DNA from: Rhizobium sp. CSW-27
GTDB taxonomy: Bacteria; Pseudomonadota; Alphaproteobacteria; Rhizobiales; Rhizobiaceae
Assembly (NCBI RefSeq): GCF_018760785.1
Contig: NZ_JAHHZO010000011.1
Span: 62,001 to 126,000 of the forward strand
Reading direction: 5' to 3'
DNA length: 64,000 nt
The notes beneath the pieces were generated by a model. That model did not search any database, was not told the DNA's origin, and saw nothing but the letters and a program-made list of their open reading frames with translations. A program made the position numbers and the translations under genes. Below are positions 9,723 to 18,667 of this stretch, piece after piece (position 1 is the first letter of the stretch; each line of letters opens with the position of its first letter).

Positions 9723-10517
9723 TCAGCCGGCACGCGGATAGAGCCGTTCTCGCAGCTGGGTACGCAGGCGCTCCACCACCGTGGCGCCCGCCACCTTACG
9801 GTTGGTCTCGGCGCGAAATTCCACGGCCTCGCCGAAATCCACGTCCACCTCCAGCGCCCCGGTCCTCAGGATGCCCATCAGATGCGGCACCAGTTCCACA
9901 TCCCCCGGCCAGGCGGCGATCGGCCTGTGGTAGCGCCCCATCGGCATGCCGTAGATGCCGGTATAGGCAATCGAGACCGGCTGCACATAGACGACGCCTT
10001 CCGGTGAGGCGGGCACGGCCGCCGAGGCGGCGCCGAACAGCGAGGTCTTCACGTCAAGCAACCGGTTGCCGTCCGATGTCGTGCCTTCGGGAAACAGCAC
10101 GATGATCTCGCGCGCCGCCAGGCGTTCGGCCACCTCGTTCACCTGCTCGCCGGTGCGGCGCTTCTGCTCGCGCACCACGAAGACGGATTTCTGCCACTTG
10201 GCAAGCAGGCCGAAGATCGGCCAGTCCGCCACCTCTGCCTTGGCAATGAAGGCGACATCGGCGACGGCGCCGAGAACCAGGATATCCTTCCAGGAGGCAT
10301 GGTTGGCGGCCAGCATCAGCGGGCGACGGCTTTCCAGCCTGCCGTGAAGACGGATGCGGATGCCGAGCACATAACAGGCGATCCGGTGCCACCAGCGCGG
10401 CAGGCGACGCCTGAGCGGCCAGTCATAGCGCAGCGCCAGAAGCTGGAACGGCAGGAGAACGAGCGTCACCACCGTCAGGATGGCAAAGATGAGCCCGATC
10501 CGGATCCAGGTGATCAC
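9723..10517 (-). CDS. olsA: 1-acyl-sn-glycerol-3-phosphate acyltransferase family; probable ornithine-lipid acyltransferase OlsA
   Basis: Membrane acyltransferase of 264 residues. One N-terminal helix (about 6-28) anchors a PlsC domain with NHASWKD (72-78, the H-x4-D catalytic pair) and FPEGTTS (142-148, the substrate-binding motif). In Sinorhizobium the PlsC paralogue beside miaB is OlsA, which adds the second acyl chain to lyso-ornithine lipid; the shared neighbourhood, plus olsB later in this window, supports that role. A plain lysophosphatidate acyltransferase remains possible. Its start overlaps the fur stop by 4 bases. Confidence 0.85.
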   Translation of the reverse strand: MITWIRIGLIFAILTVVTLVLLPFQLLALRYDWPLRRRLPRWWHRIACYVLGIRIRLHGRLESRRPLMLAANHASWKDILVLGAVADVAFIAKAEVADWPIFGLLAKWQKSVFVVREQKRRTGEQVNEVAERLAAREIIVLFPEGTTSDGNRLLDVKTSLFGAASAAVPASPEGVVYVQPVSIAYTGIYGMPMGRYHRPIAAWPGDVELVPHLMGILRTGALEVDVDFGEAVEFRAETNRKVAGATVVERLRTQLRERLYPRAG

Positions 10518-10942
10518 GCGTCGTCCTTGTCCAGCGGAATGCCGTAGAGTTCCAGACGATGGCCGACGAGGCGGAAGCCATGCTCGCGGGCGATCCGCTC
10601 CTGCAGCGCCTCGATCTCGGCGGAGTGGAACTCGATCACTTCACCCGTCTTCACGTCGATCATGTGATCGTGATGTTCTTCGGGCACGGTCTCGTAACGG
10701 GAGCGCCCATCGCGAAAATCATGCTTCTCGATGATGCCGGCGTCCTCGAACAGCTTCACGGTGCGGTAGACGGTCGAGATCGAGATGCGGGCATCAACCC
10801 TCGTGGAGCGGCGATACAGCTCCTCCACATCCGGATGATCGTCGGAATCCTGCAGAATCCGGGCAATGACCCGGCGCTGCTCGGTCATGCGCATGCCCCG
10901 CTCGGCGCACAGCTCCTCCAGGGATTTGGAAAGGTCTGTCAT
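10514..10942 (-). CDS. mur: Fur-family metalloregulator, Mur-like
   Basis: Winged-helix repressor of 142 residues. The DNA-binding part (about 10-85) includes ISISTVYRTVKLFEDAGI; the dimer/metal domain follows with HHDHMIDVKTGEVIEF (90-105). The CxxC zinc site present in E. coli Fur next to this motif is absent, as in rhizobial Fur proteins that respond to manganese (Mur). In rhizobia, iron control is mainly by RirA and Irr, while Mur represses Mn uptake. The Agrobacterium homologue in this same neighbourhood affects both iron and manganese. The start MTDLSK lies 40 bases after rimI. Confidence 0.85.
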   Translation of the reverse strand: MTDLSKSLEELCAERGMRMTEQRRVIARILQDSDDHPDVEELYRRSTRVDARISISTVYRTVKLFEDAGIIEKHDFRDGRSRYETVPEEHHDHMIDVKTGEVIEFHSAEIEALQERIAREHGFRLVGHRLELYGIPLDKDDA

Positions 10943-10982
10943 GTCGTCCCGGCCTTGCATTGCAGTCTATGAAGAGAACCGA

Positions 10983-11477
10983 CTAGCGAAGATCGCGCCG
11001 CATGACAAGCGCCGCGGTTCGGGTTCCATCCGCCGCTGCGTAATAGGCCGGACGCCGAGCCACCTGCTGGAAGCCGAGCCGCCGGTAAAGGCCGACGGCC
11101 GGCGCATTCATCTCGTCCACCTCGAGAAACATCGATTCGGCGCCGCGATCCTGCGCCTCGCGCAGCGCCGCCTGCATCAGCCGCCAGCCGAGCCCCGCGC
11201 GGGCGACCTTTTCGGCAACCGCAATGGTGAGGATCTCCGCCTCGCCGGCCGCCTCGCGCGACAGCACGAAGCCGCCGAGCGGCCGGCTGAAGAAGGCATT
11301 GGACTGGAGGGCGGAAAAACCGAACACGCCGTTCTGGTGCAGCAGACTGGAGACTTCCTCGGCGCTCCACTGGCGCGAGAAGCGCTGGCCGTGCAGTTCG
11401 GAGGCCGGCGGGCAGTCTCCATCCTGCATCGGCACGATGTCGAAGAAGGGCTTCCAGGTCAGGTAATCGTCGAACAT
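10983..11477 (-). CDS. rimI: GNAT N-acetyltransferase, RimI-like
   Basis: Protein of 164 residues with the GNAT fold. The acetyl-CoA loop is ARAGLG (92-97), followed by WRLMQAALREAQDRGAE, and the late LYRRLGFQQVARRPAYY is typical of RimI. RimI acetylates the N-terminal alanine of ribosomal protein S18 in enterobacteria; the substrate in alphaproteobacteria is less certain. It lies 9 bases after tsaB, the usual tsaB-rimI pairing. Confidence 0.9.
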   Translation of the reverse strand: MFDDYLTWKPFFDIVPMQDGDCPPASELHGQRFSRQWSAEEVSSLLHQNGVFGFSALQSNAFFSRPLGGFVLSREAAGEAEILTIAVAEKVARAGLGWRLMQAALREAQDRGAESMFLEVDEMNAPAVGLYRRLGFQQVARRPAYYAAADGTRTAALVMRRDLR

Positions 11478-11486
11478 TCCGAATCG

Positions 11487-12146
11487 TCAGGCGCGTGCGA
11501 GGGCAAAACCGTCCTGCGGTTTAGCATCCGGACCGCGCAGGTAAAGCGGTTTCGGGCGCGACATTTCAGCTTTCGCTTTTGCACCTAGGCGCGCCACCGT
11601 AGCGATATCAAAGCAGTCCGGCTCGCCGCAGGACGGCAGTCCATCAACCAGTGCCGCCGCCGTGCCGGTCACCGCGGCACCGTGGCGGGTCGCCAGGTCC
11701 TTCAGCCCGTCGAGCGACAGGATGATCGGCTCGCCCAGCGGCTGCGCCCCTGCGTCGAAGGCCTGCGCATAGATCTCCTCGCGCTTGGCATCCATGGCGG
11801 CGATTACCGGTTGTCCCGGATGCACGGCAAGATGCGAAAGCGCCAGCACCTGAAGCGTGGTGACGCCGACCGAGGGAATGCCGAGCGCCAGCGCCAGGCC
11901 GCGCGCCGCCGCCACGCCGACGCGGATGCCGGTAAAGGAGCCGGGGCCGATCGTGACGGCCACCCGATCGAGATCGGGCAGGTGAAGGCCGCTTTTTGCC
12001 AGAACCTCGTCGATCATCGCCATCAGCCGCTCCGCATGGCCCTTGCCGATGCGCTCGGTGACGCTGGCGAGCAGCATGTCTGCGGAAGCGTCAAGCACCG
12101 CGGCGGAGCAATCCACCCCGGCCGTATCGATGGCGAGGATCTTCAT
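11487..12146 (-). CDS. tsaB: tRNA threonylcarbamoyladenosine biosynthesis protein TsaB
   Basis: Non-catalytic partner of TsaD in the complex that forms t6A37 on ANN-decoding tRNAs. The 219 residues include the ASKHA-type start MKILAIDTAGVDCSAAV (1-17) and the GPGSFTGIRVGVAAARGLALA segment characteristic of TsaB (around 70-90). The start codon is 7 bases after the nfuA stop. It is shorter than TsaD, which separates the two. Confidence 0.95.
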   Translation of the reverse strand: MKILAIDTAGVDCSAAVLDASADMLLASVTERIGKGHAERLMAMIDEVLAKSGLHLPDLDRVAVTIGPGSFTGIRVGVAAARGLALALGIPSVGVTTLQVLALSHLAVHPGQPVIAAMDAKREEIYAQAFDAGAQPLGEPIILSLDGLKDLATRHGAAVTGTAAALVDGLPSCGEPDCFDIATVARLGAKAKAEMSRPKPLYLRGPDAKPQDGFALARA

Positions 12147-12153
12147 CGTGAAA

Positions 12154-12720
12154 TCAGAGCGCCTCGACGGCCTGCACTTCCGGCACGAAATGGCGCAGCA
12201 GGTTCTGCACGCCATGCTTCAGCGTCGCCGTGGAGGATGGGCAGCCGGAGCAGGCCCCCTTCATGTTGAGATAGACGGTGCCGTCGCGGAACCCCTTGAA
12301 GGTGATGTCGCCGCCATCCTGGGCGACGGCCGGGCGCACGCGGGTCTCCAGCAGTTCCTTGATGGTGGCCACGATCGTCTCGTCGCCGTCCTCGAAGAAC
12401 TCGCCTTCCTCGTCAGTCATCTCGGCCAGGCTTGCAGCACCGCCCATCACCGGCTGGCCGGACATGAAATGCTCCATGATCGAACCGAGAATCGCCGGCT
12501 TCAGGTGCTGCCACTCCTGAGCTTCCTTGGTCACGGTGACGAAATCATAGCCGAAATAGACGGCCGTGACGCCGGGGATCGAAAACAGGCGGGCGGCAAG
12601 CGGGGAGGCCTGCGCCTCGTCGGCGCTGCGGAAATCGGCCGTCCCCTTGTCCATCACCACCTTGCCGGGCAGGAACTTCAGGGTTGCCGGGTTTGGCGTG
12701 GCTTCTGTCTGAATGAACAT
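12154..12720 (-). CDS. NfuA-type Fe-S cluster scaffold/carrier (NifU domain)
   Basis: Protein of 188 residues with an N-terminal Nfu_N domain (MFIQTEATPNPATLKFLPG, about 1-85) and a C-terminal NifU domain (about 112-188) whose C157-x2-C160 pair binds a [4Fe-4S] cluster. Such proteins deliver Fe-S clusters to target enzymes; miaB, a two-cluster enzyme, lies in the same gene run. The start was set at the conserved MFIQTE. It appears to be the first gene of the long minus-strand run, 113 bases after the universal stress gene. Confidence 0.93.
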   Translation of the reverse strand: MFIQTEATPNPATLKFLPGKVVMDKGTADFRSADEAQASPLAARLFSIPGVTAVYFGYDFVTVTKEAQEWQHLKPAILGSIMEHFMSGQPVMGGAASLAEMTDEEGEFFEDGDETIVATIKELLETRVRPAVAQDGGDITFKGFRDGTVYLNMKGACSGCPSSTATLKHGVQNLLRHFVPEVQAVEAL

Positions 12721-12833
12721 CGTCGGGCTCCTGGGCGGCCATGATGGCGCCACTTTAGAATTCTTCCAAAGAAGATAGTCCGGATCAGGTTTGCATTCAA
12801 GTGCGCTCTTGGACATTCAAGGTCAAGAGCAGC

Positions 12834-13325
12834 TCAGCAGAGCGCGTCGATTTCGTCATTGGTCAGCACATCCGGCAACACCGTGACGGGAATGGGAAAG
12901 GTACTGCCGCGCCCGGCCAGCGAGGTGACGAGCGGCCCCGGCCCTTCCTTGGTATTGCCGGCGGCAAGCACCAGGATCGCGATGTCGCGGTCTTCCTCGA
13001 TGGCCGCATTGATCTCGTCGGTGGCGTTGCCTTCGCGAATGACCACTTCCGGATCGATACCGATCGTCTCGCGCACCTTCTGGGCAGCCTTTGCCATCAC
13101 GGCCTCCGCCTCCTCGCGGGCTTCGGCGCGCATGATCTGCTCCACTCCCAGCCATTGCTGGAAATCGCCCTCGGGGATCACATAGAGCAGCACAAGGCCG
13201 CCATTCGAATTCTGGGCGCGGCGACCGGCATAATGCACGGCCTTTTCGCATTCCGGCGTGCCGTCGATGACGGCCATGAACTTGCGCCGGTGTCCCTCCA
13301 GCCGTGAAAGCCGTTTTGAAACCAT
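12834..13325 (-). CDS. Universal stress protein (UspA family)
   Basis: Protein of 163 residues with one Usp domain. It begins with a basic stretch, then KFMAVIDGTPECEKAVHYAGRRA, and ends with the VLAAGNTKEGPGPLVTSL segment. The classic ATP-binding motif G-x2-G-x9-GS is only partly recognisable (AAGNTKEG near 120), so ATP binding is uncertain. The family is linked to survival in stress and stationary phase. It lies downstream of trpS, separated by a terminator, so it probably has its own promoter. Confidence 0.9.
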   Translation of the reverse strand: MVSKRLSRLEGHRRKFMAVIDGTPECEKAVHYAGRRAQNSNGGLVLLYVIPEGDFQQWLGVEQIMRAEAREEAEAVMAKAAQKVRETIGIDPEVVIREGNATDEINAAIEEDRDIAILVLAAGNTKEGPGPLVTSLAGRGSTFPIPVTVLPDVLTNDEIDALC

Positions 13326-13380
13326 GATCGCTCCCCTGTCTCAAACGCCTTCGCGCGAACTTATACGAAAGCCGGAAAAT

Positions 13381-13414
13381 GAAAACCCGCCGATCCTTGC
13401 GGGGACCGGCGGGC
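13381..13414 (-). terminator. Rho-independent terminator of trpS
   Basis: CCCGCCG (13386-13392) pairs with CGGCGGG (13407-13413) around a GC-rich loop. On the minus strand the stem is followed by TTTTCATTTT. It sits 23 bases beyond the trpS stop. Confidence 0.8.
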
Positions 13415-13436
13415 AAAGATGCGTGGGGCGCTACAA

Positions 13437-14501
13437 TCAGCGCAGGAAACCGACGATATCGTAAACGTCGTTCATCACGGCTTCAGCACGGGCGCGGGCG
13501 CGCTCCCCGCCATCCTTCAGGATCGCGTCGATATGACTGGTATCGCCCAGCAGACGCTGCATCTCGGTGCTGATCGGAGCCAGAACCTCGACGGCGAGAT
13601 CGGCGAGCGCCGGCTTGAAGACCGAGAACTGCTGGCCGCCGAATTCGGCAAGCACCTGTTCCTTCGTCTTGTCGGCAAGCGCCGCATAGATCCCGACGAG
13701 ATTGTCGGCTTCCGGACGCCCCTTCAGGCCCTCGACTTCGGACGGCAGGCCATCCGGATCGGTCTTGGCCTTGCGGATCTTCTTCAGGATCTCGTCGGCA
13801 TCGTCCATCAGGTTGATGCGCGACAGATCCGACGGGTCCGACTTAGACATCTTCTTCGTGCCGTCGCGCAGGCTCATCACGCGCGGGGCCGGACCATCGA
13901 TCAGCGGTTCCACCAGCGGGAAATAGCCGTGGATCGGCTCTTCGCCCACCACCATGTCGACGCCCTGGCCGGTCGCGCGGATCTTGTCCTGGAAGTCGAT
14001 GTTGAACTTCTGGGCAATGTCGCGGGCCAGTTCCAGATGCTGCTTCTGGTCGTCGCCGACCGGAACATGCGTGGCGCGGTAGACCAGGATGTCGGCGGCC
14101 ATCAGGCTCGGATAGGCAAGCAGGCCGAGCGAGGCATTTTCGCGATCCTTGCCGGCCTTGTCCTTGAACTGCGTCATGCGGTTCATCCAGCCGATGCGGG
14201 CGACGCAGTTGAAGATCCAGGCAAGTTCCGCATGCTGCGGCACGGCCGACTGGTTGAAGACGATATGTTTGACCGGATCGATACCGGACGCGATGAAGGC
14301 CGCCGCGATCGAGCGGATCTGACCCTTCAGGTCGTCATGCACGAGCTGGGCGGTGATGGCATGCAGATCGACCACGCAATAGATGCAGTCGTTGTTTTCC
14401 TGCAGCGCCACGAATTTGCGGATCGCGCCGAGATAATTGCCGAGATGGAGATTGCCGGTCGGCTGAACGCCGGAAAAGACAAGCGGCTTGAAGCTGTTCA
14501 T
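13437..14501 (-). CDS. trpS: Tryptophanyl-tRNA synthetase
   Basis: Class Ic aminoacyl-tRNA synthetase of 354 residues that charges tRNA-Trp. The HIGH-like motif is GNLHLGN (16-22) and the KMSKS loop is intact at 217-221. Length matches the family. The start [16 protein letters not shown] is the conserved N-terminus; an in-frame ATG 18 codons upstream adds an unconserved tail. In many rhizobia trpS is followed upstream by murJ; here a transporter and a peptidase gene lie between them. Confidence 0.97.
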   Translation of the reverse strand: MNSFKPLVFSGVQPTGNLHLGNYLGAIRKFVALQENNDCIYCVVDLHAITAQLVHDDLKGQIRSIAAAFIASGIDPVKHIVFNQSAVPQHAELAWIFNCVARIGWMNRMTQFKDKAGKDRENASLGLLAYPSLMAADILVYRATHVPVGDDQKQHLELARDIAQKFNIDFQDKIRATGQGVDMVVGEEPIHGYFPLVEPLIDGPAPRVMSLRDGTKKMSKSDPSDLSRINLMDDADEILKKIRKAKTDPDGLPSEVEGLKGRPEADNLVGIYAALADKTKEQVLAEFGGQQFSVFKPALADLAVEVLAPISTEMQRLLGDTSHIDAILKDGGERARARAEAVMNDVYDIVGFLR

Positions 14502-14744
14502 ATCGTCCTCGAAAAGGCTGGTGGAGGGCCACAGGCTTTCGGGAAAACGGGCCATCGGAGAGGGTGAAGATCTCTCCGCGTCCCGCCCCTAAGGGCCAGG
14601 GTTTTTACGCCGCGCATCAAGCATAGCAGCGGGCGTTCGATCAAGGGGCTTCAGGACAACAGGGCGGGTTTAATGCTGCGACGTATGGATCGGGCGTGCC
14701 CAGAGAGCCCCTCACCCTAAAGACGGTACCACTATCGCAGCTAA

Positions 14745-14877
14745 GGCCCCCCTCTGGCCTGCCGGCCATCTCCCCCACAAGGGGGGAGACCCCGCGCGGC
14801 TCCGTTCTGCCTCGTCACGACGTGCGATGGGGCACGACAAGCCCCTCCCCCTTGTGGGGAGGGGTTGGGGAGGGGTC
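14745..14877. repeat. Rhizobial intergenic mosaic palindromic repeat
   Basis: Two inverted copies of a CCCCCACAAGGGGG core: TCTCCCCC-ACAA-GGGGGGAGA at 14769-14789, and CCCCTCCCC-CTTGT-GGGGAGGGG at 14842-14864. They are bordered by CCCCTCTGGCCTGCCGGCC and TTGGGGAGGGG. Sequences of this type are dispersed between genes in many Rhizobiaceae genomes (RIME-like elements). Only this copy is in the window. Confidence 0.6.
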
Positions 14878-14915
14878 TTGTTTCAACTGCAATAGCCCCC
14901 ATCTCCTGTCATGCA

Positions 14916-14940
14916 AAACGCCCGGCGGGGCCGGGCGTTT
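14916..14940 (-). terminator. Rho-independent terminator of the opp operon
   Basis: Perfect 11-bp stem AAACGCCCGGC/GCCGGGCGTTT with a 3-base loop, ending in TTTTGCAT on the minus strand, 15 bases beyond the last opp gene. Confidence 0.85.
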
Positions 14941-14955
14941 GTATCGGGTTTGCGA

Positions 14956-16566
14956 TCAGTGCGTAAAGGCGGCGGCGATCAGGGCCTTGGTATAATCCTG
15001 CGCCGGGCTTTCGAAGATGTCCTCCGTCGGCCCCTCCTCCACGATCCTGCCGTTCTTCATGACGATCACGTGGTCCGAGATCGCCCGCACCACCGAAAGG
15101 TCGTGGCTGATGAAGACATAGGAGAGATCGTGCTTCTGCTGCAGGTCGCGCAGGAGTTCGATCACCTGCCGCTGCACCGAGCGGTCGAGCGCCGAGGTGG
15201 GTTCATCGAGGATCACCACCTTCGGCTTCAGGATCATCGAGCGGGCAATCGCAATGCGCTGGCGCTGGCCGCCGGAAAATTCGTGCGGATAACGGTTGCG
15301 GGCCGCCGGGTCGAGCCCGACCTCCTTCAGCGCCTCGATCGCCCGCTTGTCACGATCGGCCTTGGTGAGGTTCGGCTCGTGCACGTAAAGCCCCTCGGTG
15401 ATGATTTCGCCCACCGTCTGGCGGGGCGACAGCGAACCGTAGGGATCCTGGAAGACGAGCTGCATCTGGCGGCGGAAGGGCCGCATGGCCTTGCGGTCGA
15501 GCAACGAGATATCGTTCGTCTCGAAACGGTAACGCCCATCCGATTCCAGAAGACGCAGCAGCGCCCGGCCGAGCGTCGATTTGCCGGAACCGGATTCGCC
15601 GACGATGCCGATCGTCTGGCCCTGGCGGAGCGTCACGTTGACCGTATCGACCGCGCGGAACTTGCGGCTTGTCTTGAACAGGAAGCCGGAACCGATCTCG
15701 AAATCGACGGTCACGTTGCGGCCTTCGAGGATCACCGGCGCATTGGCCGGCGGCGGCGCCTTCGTGCCGCTCGGTTCGGAGGCCAGCAGCATCTTCGTGT
15801 AGTCATGCTGCGCATGCTCGAAGATCTCGTCACGCGTACCCTGTTCCACGATCTCGCCGCGGCGCATCACCACCACGCGGTCAGCCACGTGCTTGACGAC
15901 GCCGAGATCATGGGTGATCAGCACGATCGCCATGCCGAAGCGCTTTTGCAGATCGGCGAGAAGATCGAGGATCTGCGCCTGGATCGTCACGTCGAGCGCG
16001 GTCGTCGGTTCGTCGGCGATCAAAAGGTCCGGCTCGTTGGCGAGCGCCATGGCGATCATCACGCGCTGGCGCTGGCCGCCCGACATTTCGTGCGGATAGC
16101 TGTCGATGCGCCGCTCCGGTTCCGGAATGCCGACGAGCTTCAGGAGTTCCAGCACGCGGGCGCGCGCTTCGCTTTTGCCCATGCCCCGGTGATGGATCAG
16201 CGGCTCGGCGATCTGCTTGCCGATCGTGTAGAGCGGATCGAGCGAGGTCATCGGCTCCTGGAAGATCATGGTGATCTTGGAGCCGCGCACGGCGTTCAAC
16301 CGGCCAAGATCGGCACCGATCATTTCCGTGTCGCCATAGCGGGCCGAGCCGGACACCCGGCCATTGGCGGCCAGCAGGCCCATGATGGCCATCATGGTCT
16401 GGCTCTTGCCCGAACCGGATTCACCGACGATGGCCAGCGTCTCGCCCCTCTTCACCGAGAAGCTGGTGCCCTTGACGGCCTGAACCTCGCCATCCGGCGT
16501 CGTGAAGTTGACCCTGAGGTCCTTGACCGTCAGCACGGTGCTGTTTGCGTCGTTCATGTCTGCCAT
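14956..16566 (-). CDS. Oligopeptide ABC transporter, fused double ATPase (OppD-OppF)
   Basis: Cytoplasmic ATPase of 536 residues with two complete ABC domains in one chain, corresponding to OppD and OppF. Domain one has Walker A GESGSGKS (48-55), signature MSGGQRQR (161-168) and [12 protein letters not shown]; domain two has GESGSGKS (323-330), FSGGQRQR (near 440) and [12 protein letters not shown]. Each ends with the oligopeptide/dipeptide C-terminal helix. The start (MADMNDA) is 2 bases after the oppC stop; an ATG three codons on is an alternative. Such fusions are common in rhizobia. Confidence 0.93.
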   Translation of the reverse strand: MADMNDANSTVLTVKDLRVNFTTPDGEVQAVKGTSFSVKRGETLAIVGESGSGKSQTMMAIMGLLAANGRVSGSARYGDTEMIGADLGRLNAVRGSKITMIFQEPMTSLDPLYTIGKQIAEPLIHHRGMGKSEARARVLELLKLVGIPEPERRIDSYPHEMSGGQRQRVMIAMALANEPDLLIADEPTTALDVTIQAQILDLLADLQKRFGMAIVLITHDLGVVKHVADRVVVMRRGEIVEQGTRDEIFEHAQHDYTKMLLASEPSGTKAPPPANAPVILEGRNVTVDFEIGSGFLFKTSRKFRAVDTVNVTLRQGQTIGIVGESGSGKSTLGRALLRLLESDGRYRFETNDISLLDRKAMRPFRRQMQLVFQDPYGSLSPRQTVGEIITEGLYVHEPNLTKADRDKRAIEALKEVGLDPAARNRYPHEFSGGQRQRIAIARSMILKPKVVILDEPTSALDRSVQRQVIELLRDLQQKHDLSYVFISHDLSVVRAISDHVIVMKNGRIVEEGPTEDIFESPAQDYTKALIAAAFTH

Positions 16567-16568
16567 TG

Positions 16569-17690
16569 TCAGCGATCCTTCGGGTCAAGCGCGTCACGCA
16601 GGCCATCGCCAACGAAATTCAGCGAAAACAGCGTGATGACGAAGAAGGTCGCGGGGAAGATGAGAAGCCAGGGCGCGTTCTGCATGTTGGCGGCCCCTTC
16701 GGAAATCAGCGTGCCCCAGCTGGCAAGCGGCGCCTGGACGCCGAGGCCGAGGAAGGACAGGAAGCTTTCCGTCAGGATCACATGCGGCACCACGACGGTC
16801 ACGAACACGATGACCGGGCCGATGGTGTTCGGGATGATGTGGCGGCGGATGATCTGCCAGTCGGTCAGACCCAGCGCCTGGGCCGCGCCCACGAACTCGC
16901 GCCGTTTCAAGGACAGCGTCTGTCCGCGCACGATGCGGGCCATTTCCAGCCATTGCACCGCCCCGATGACGACGAAGATCAGCACGATGGAGCGGCCGAA
17001 GAAGACCACCATCACCACGACCAGGAAGACGAAGGGCAGCGAGTAGAGGATCTCCACCAGACGCATCATGATGTTGTCAACACGCCCGCCGAGATAACCC
17101 GAGGTCGCGCCGTAGACGACGCCGATGCCGAGCGAGACGAGCGAGGCTGCGAGACCGACCGCAATCGAGATCTGCCCGCCCAGCATGACACGGACCAGAA
17201 GGTCGCGACCGTTGCTGTCGGTGCCGAAGGGAAAATAGTCCTGTGCGACGCGGCCGGTCAGCACCATGGAGAGCTGGTCGGGCGCGGTCTCCTGGACCTT
17301 CGTCTCCTTGAACTCGTTGACGCGGTCGAAATAGCGCACGGAACGCGGATCTATCGGGCTCGAGGAGGAAACCTTTGCCGTGAAGGTGCCATTCCCGGTT
17401 TCGAAGCTTTCCAGGGTCAGCCGTGCCCGCTTGGCGGTGGCTTCTGCCACACCCTGCAGGGTTTCCGTTTCCGGAAAGGGTTTCAGGCTCGGCGGCACGG
17501 AAACATAGGACGGGAACACCTCGTCATAGCGATGCGAGACGACGAAGGGACCGCCGAAGGAGAACAGCGCGATCAGCAGCAGCATGAAGGCGCTGCCCAT
17601 CGCCGCCCTGTTGCGGCGGAAGCGGAGCCAGGCGAGCTGGCCCAGGCTGCGCCCTTCGACCGTCGGATTGGAGGTGGAGGTATCAGTCAT
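16569..17690 (-). CDS. oppC: Oligopeptide ABC transporter permease OppC
   Basis: Inner-membrane permease of 373 residues. TM1 (about 30-55) is followed by a large periplasmic insert (about 60-165) and then the five-helix transport core. The start of the core reads YFPFGTDSNGRDLLVRVMLG, the conserved OppC/DppC entry. The EAA-type coupling loop lies near RREFVGAAQALGLTDWQIIRRHIIPN. It overlaps the end of oppB by 8 bases. An N-terminal cytoplasmic tail of about 25 residues precedes TM1. Confidence 0.93.
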   Translation of the reverse strand: MTDTSTSNPTVEGRSLGQLAWLRFRRNRAAMGSAFMLLLIALFSFGGPFVVSHRYDEVFPSYVSVPPSLKPFPETETLQGVAEATAKRARLTLESFETGNGTFTAKVSSSSPIDPRSVRYFDRVNEFKETKVQETAPDQLSMVLTGRVAQDYFPFGTDSNGRDLLVRVMLGGQISIAVGLAASLVSLGIGVVYGATSGYLGGRVDNIMMRLVEILYSLPFVFLVVVMVVFFGRSIVLIFVVIGAVQWLEMARIVRGQTLSLKRREFVGAAQALGLTDWQIIRRHIIPNTIGPVIVFVTVVVPHVILTESFLSFLGLGVQAPLASWGTLISEGAANMQNAPWLLIFPATFFVITLFSLNFVGDGLRDALDPKDR

Positions 17691-18606
17691 GGCGGACCCT
17701 CGGATCGAGCAGACCATAGGCGATGTCGACCAGCAGGTTGAAGACGATCACGAACACCGCAACGATAACGACGGTGGCCATGACCAGAGGATAATCACGG
17801 TTGAGCGCGCCGAGAACGAAGAAGCGGCCAATGCCCGGAATGGTGAAGATGCTTTCCACGACGGCCGAGCCGGTGAGCAGGGCCGCGGCAGCCGGCGCCA
17901 GATAGGAGACGACCGGCAGAAGGGCACCGCGCAGCGCATGCGTGATGACGACGACGCGCGACGGCAGGCCATAGGCCTTGGCCGTGCGGATATGATCGGT
18001 GTGCAGCGCCTCGATCATCGAGCCGCGCGTCAGGCGCGCGATGATGGCGATCTGCGGCAGCGCCAGAACTGTGATCGGCAGCGCCAGCTGTCGGAAGGAA
18101 CCGTCACCCCAGCCGCCGGCCGGAAGCCAGCCCAGCATCAGCGCGAAGACGAGCGTCAGCACGGGACCGACGACGAAGGTCGGCACGGTGATCCCGACGG
18201 TCGAGACCGACATCAGCACGATGTCGATGATGCCGTTCTGGCGCAACGCCGCGATGGTGCCGAGAATGACGCCGCCAAACAGCGCAATCAGCAGCGCCGT
18301 CGAGCCGATCTGCACCGAATAGGGCAGCGCCTGCACGATCAACTGTGCAACCGTGTTGTCCTTGTAGATGAAGCTCGGTCCGAAATCACCCCGCACGGCG
18401 TTGCCGAGATAGTGGATGTACTGAAGCCACAGCGGCTGGTCGAGCTGGTAGGTCTTCATGATGTTCGCCATGGTTTCCGGCGGCAGCGGGCGTTCGAGGT
18501 CGAACGGGCCGCCCGGTGCGAAGCGCATCAGGAAGAAGGAGATCGTGATGACGAGGAACACCGTGGGGATGGCACTCGCCAATCGTCGCAGAACGAAGTT
18601 GATCAT
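17683..18606 (-). CDS. oppB: Oligopeptide ABC transporter permease OppB
   Basis: Inner-membrane permease of 307 residues with six helices. The N-terminus MINFVLRRLASAIPTVFLVI and the following APGGPFDLERPLPPETMANI closely resemble enterobacterial OppB, including the periplasmic segment GDFGPSFIYKDNTV. The coupling loop is near DHIRTAKAYGLPSRVVVITHALR. It follows oppA after 61 bases that hold a strong hairpin, and overlaps oppC by 8 bases. Confidence 0.94.
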   Translation of the reverse strand: MINFVLRRLASAIPTVFLVITISFFLMRFAPGGPFDLERPLPPETMANIMKTYQLDQPLWLQYIHYLGNAVRGDFGPSFIYKDNTVAQLIVQALPYSVQIGSTALLIALFGGVILGTIAALRQNGIIDIVLMSVSTVGITVPTFVVGPVLTLVFALMLGWLPAGGWGDGSFRQLALPITVLALPQIAIIARLTRGSMIEALHTDHIRTAKAYGLPSRVVVITHALRGALLPVVSYLAPAAAALLTGSAVVESIFTIPGIGRFFVLGALNRDYPLVMATVVIVAVFVIVFNLLVDIAYGLLDPRVRHD

Positions 18607-18618
18607 GGTCAAATAACA

Positions 18619-18652
18619 GACGCGCGCCGAACATTTCCGTTCGACGCGCGTC
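18619..18652 (-). terminator. Intercistronic hairpin between oppA and oppB
   Basis: GACGCGCG (18619-18626) pairs with CGCGCGTC (18645-18652), extended inside by CGAAC/GTTCG, giving a 13-bp interrupted stem in a 61-base gap. There is no T run. Such hairpins after a binding-protein gene usually act as mRNA stabilisers or partial terminators so that more binding protein than permease is made. Confidence 0.55.
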
Positions 18653-18667
18653 ACTCTCCAGAGAACG

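Larger units (their letters stand above)
14502..14955. other. Non-coding stretch between trpS and the opp operon
   Basis: No credible gene here. It holds the trpS upstream region (14502 to about 14740), a mosaic palindromic repeat (14745-14877) and the opp terminator (14916-14940). No tRNA-like cloverleaf was recognised. Confidence 0.7.

Noticed and set aside
14911-17046. Long open frame on the plus strand opposite the opp ATPase and permease genes
   Set aside because: A shadow of GC-rich coding DNA. The minus-strand genes have complete domain motifs; this frame has Arg/His-rich text with no family features.
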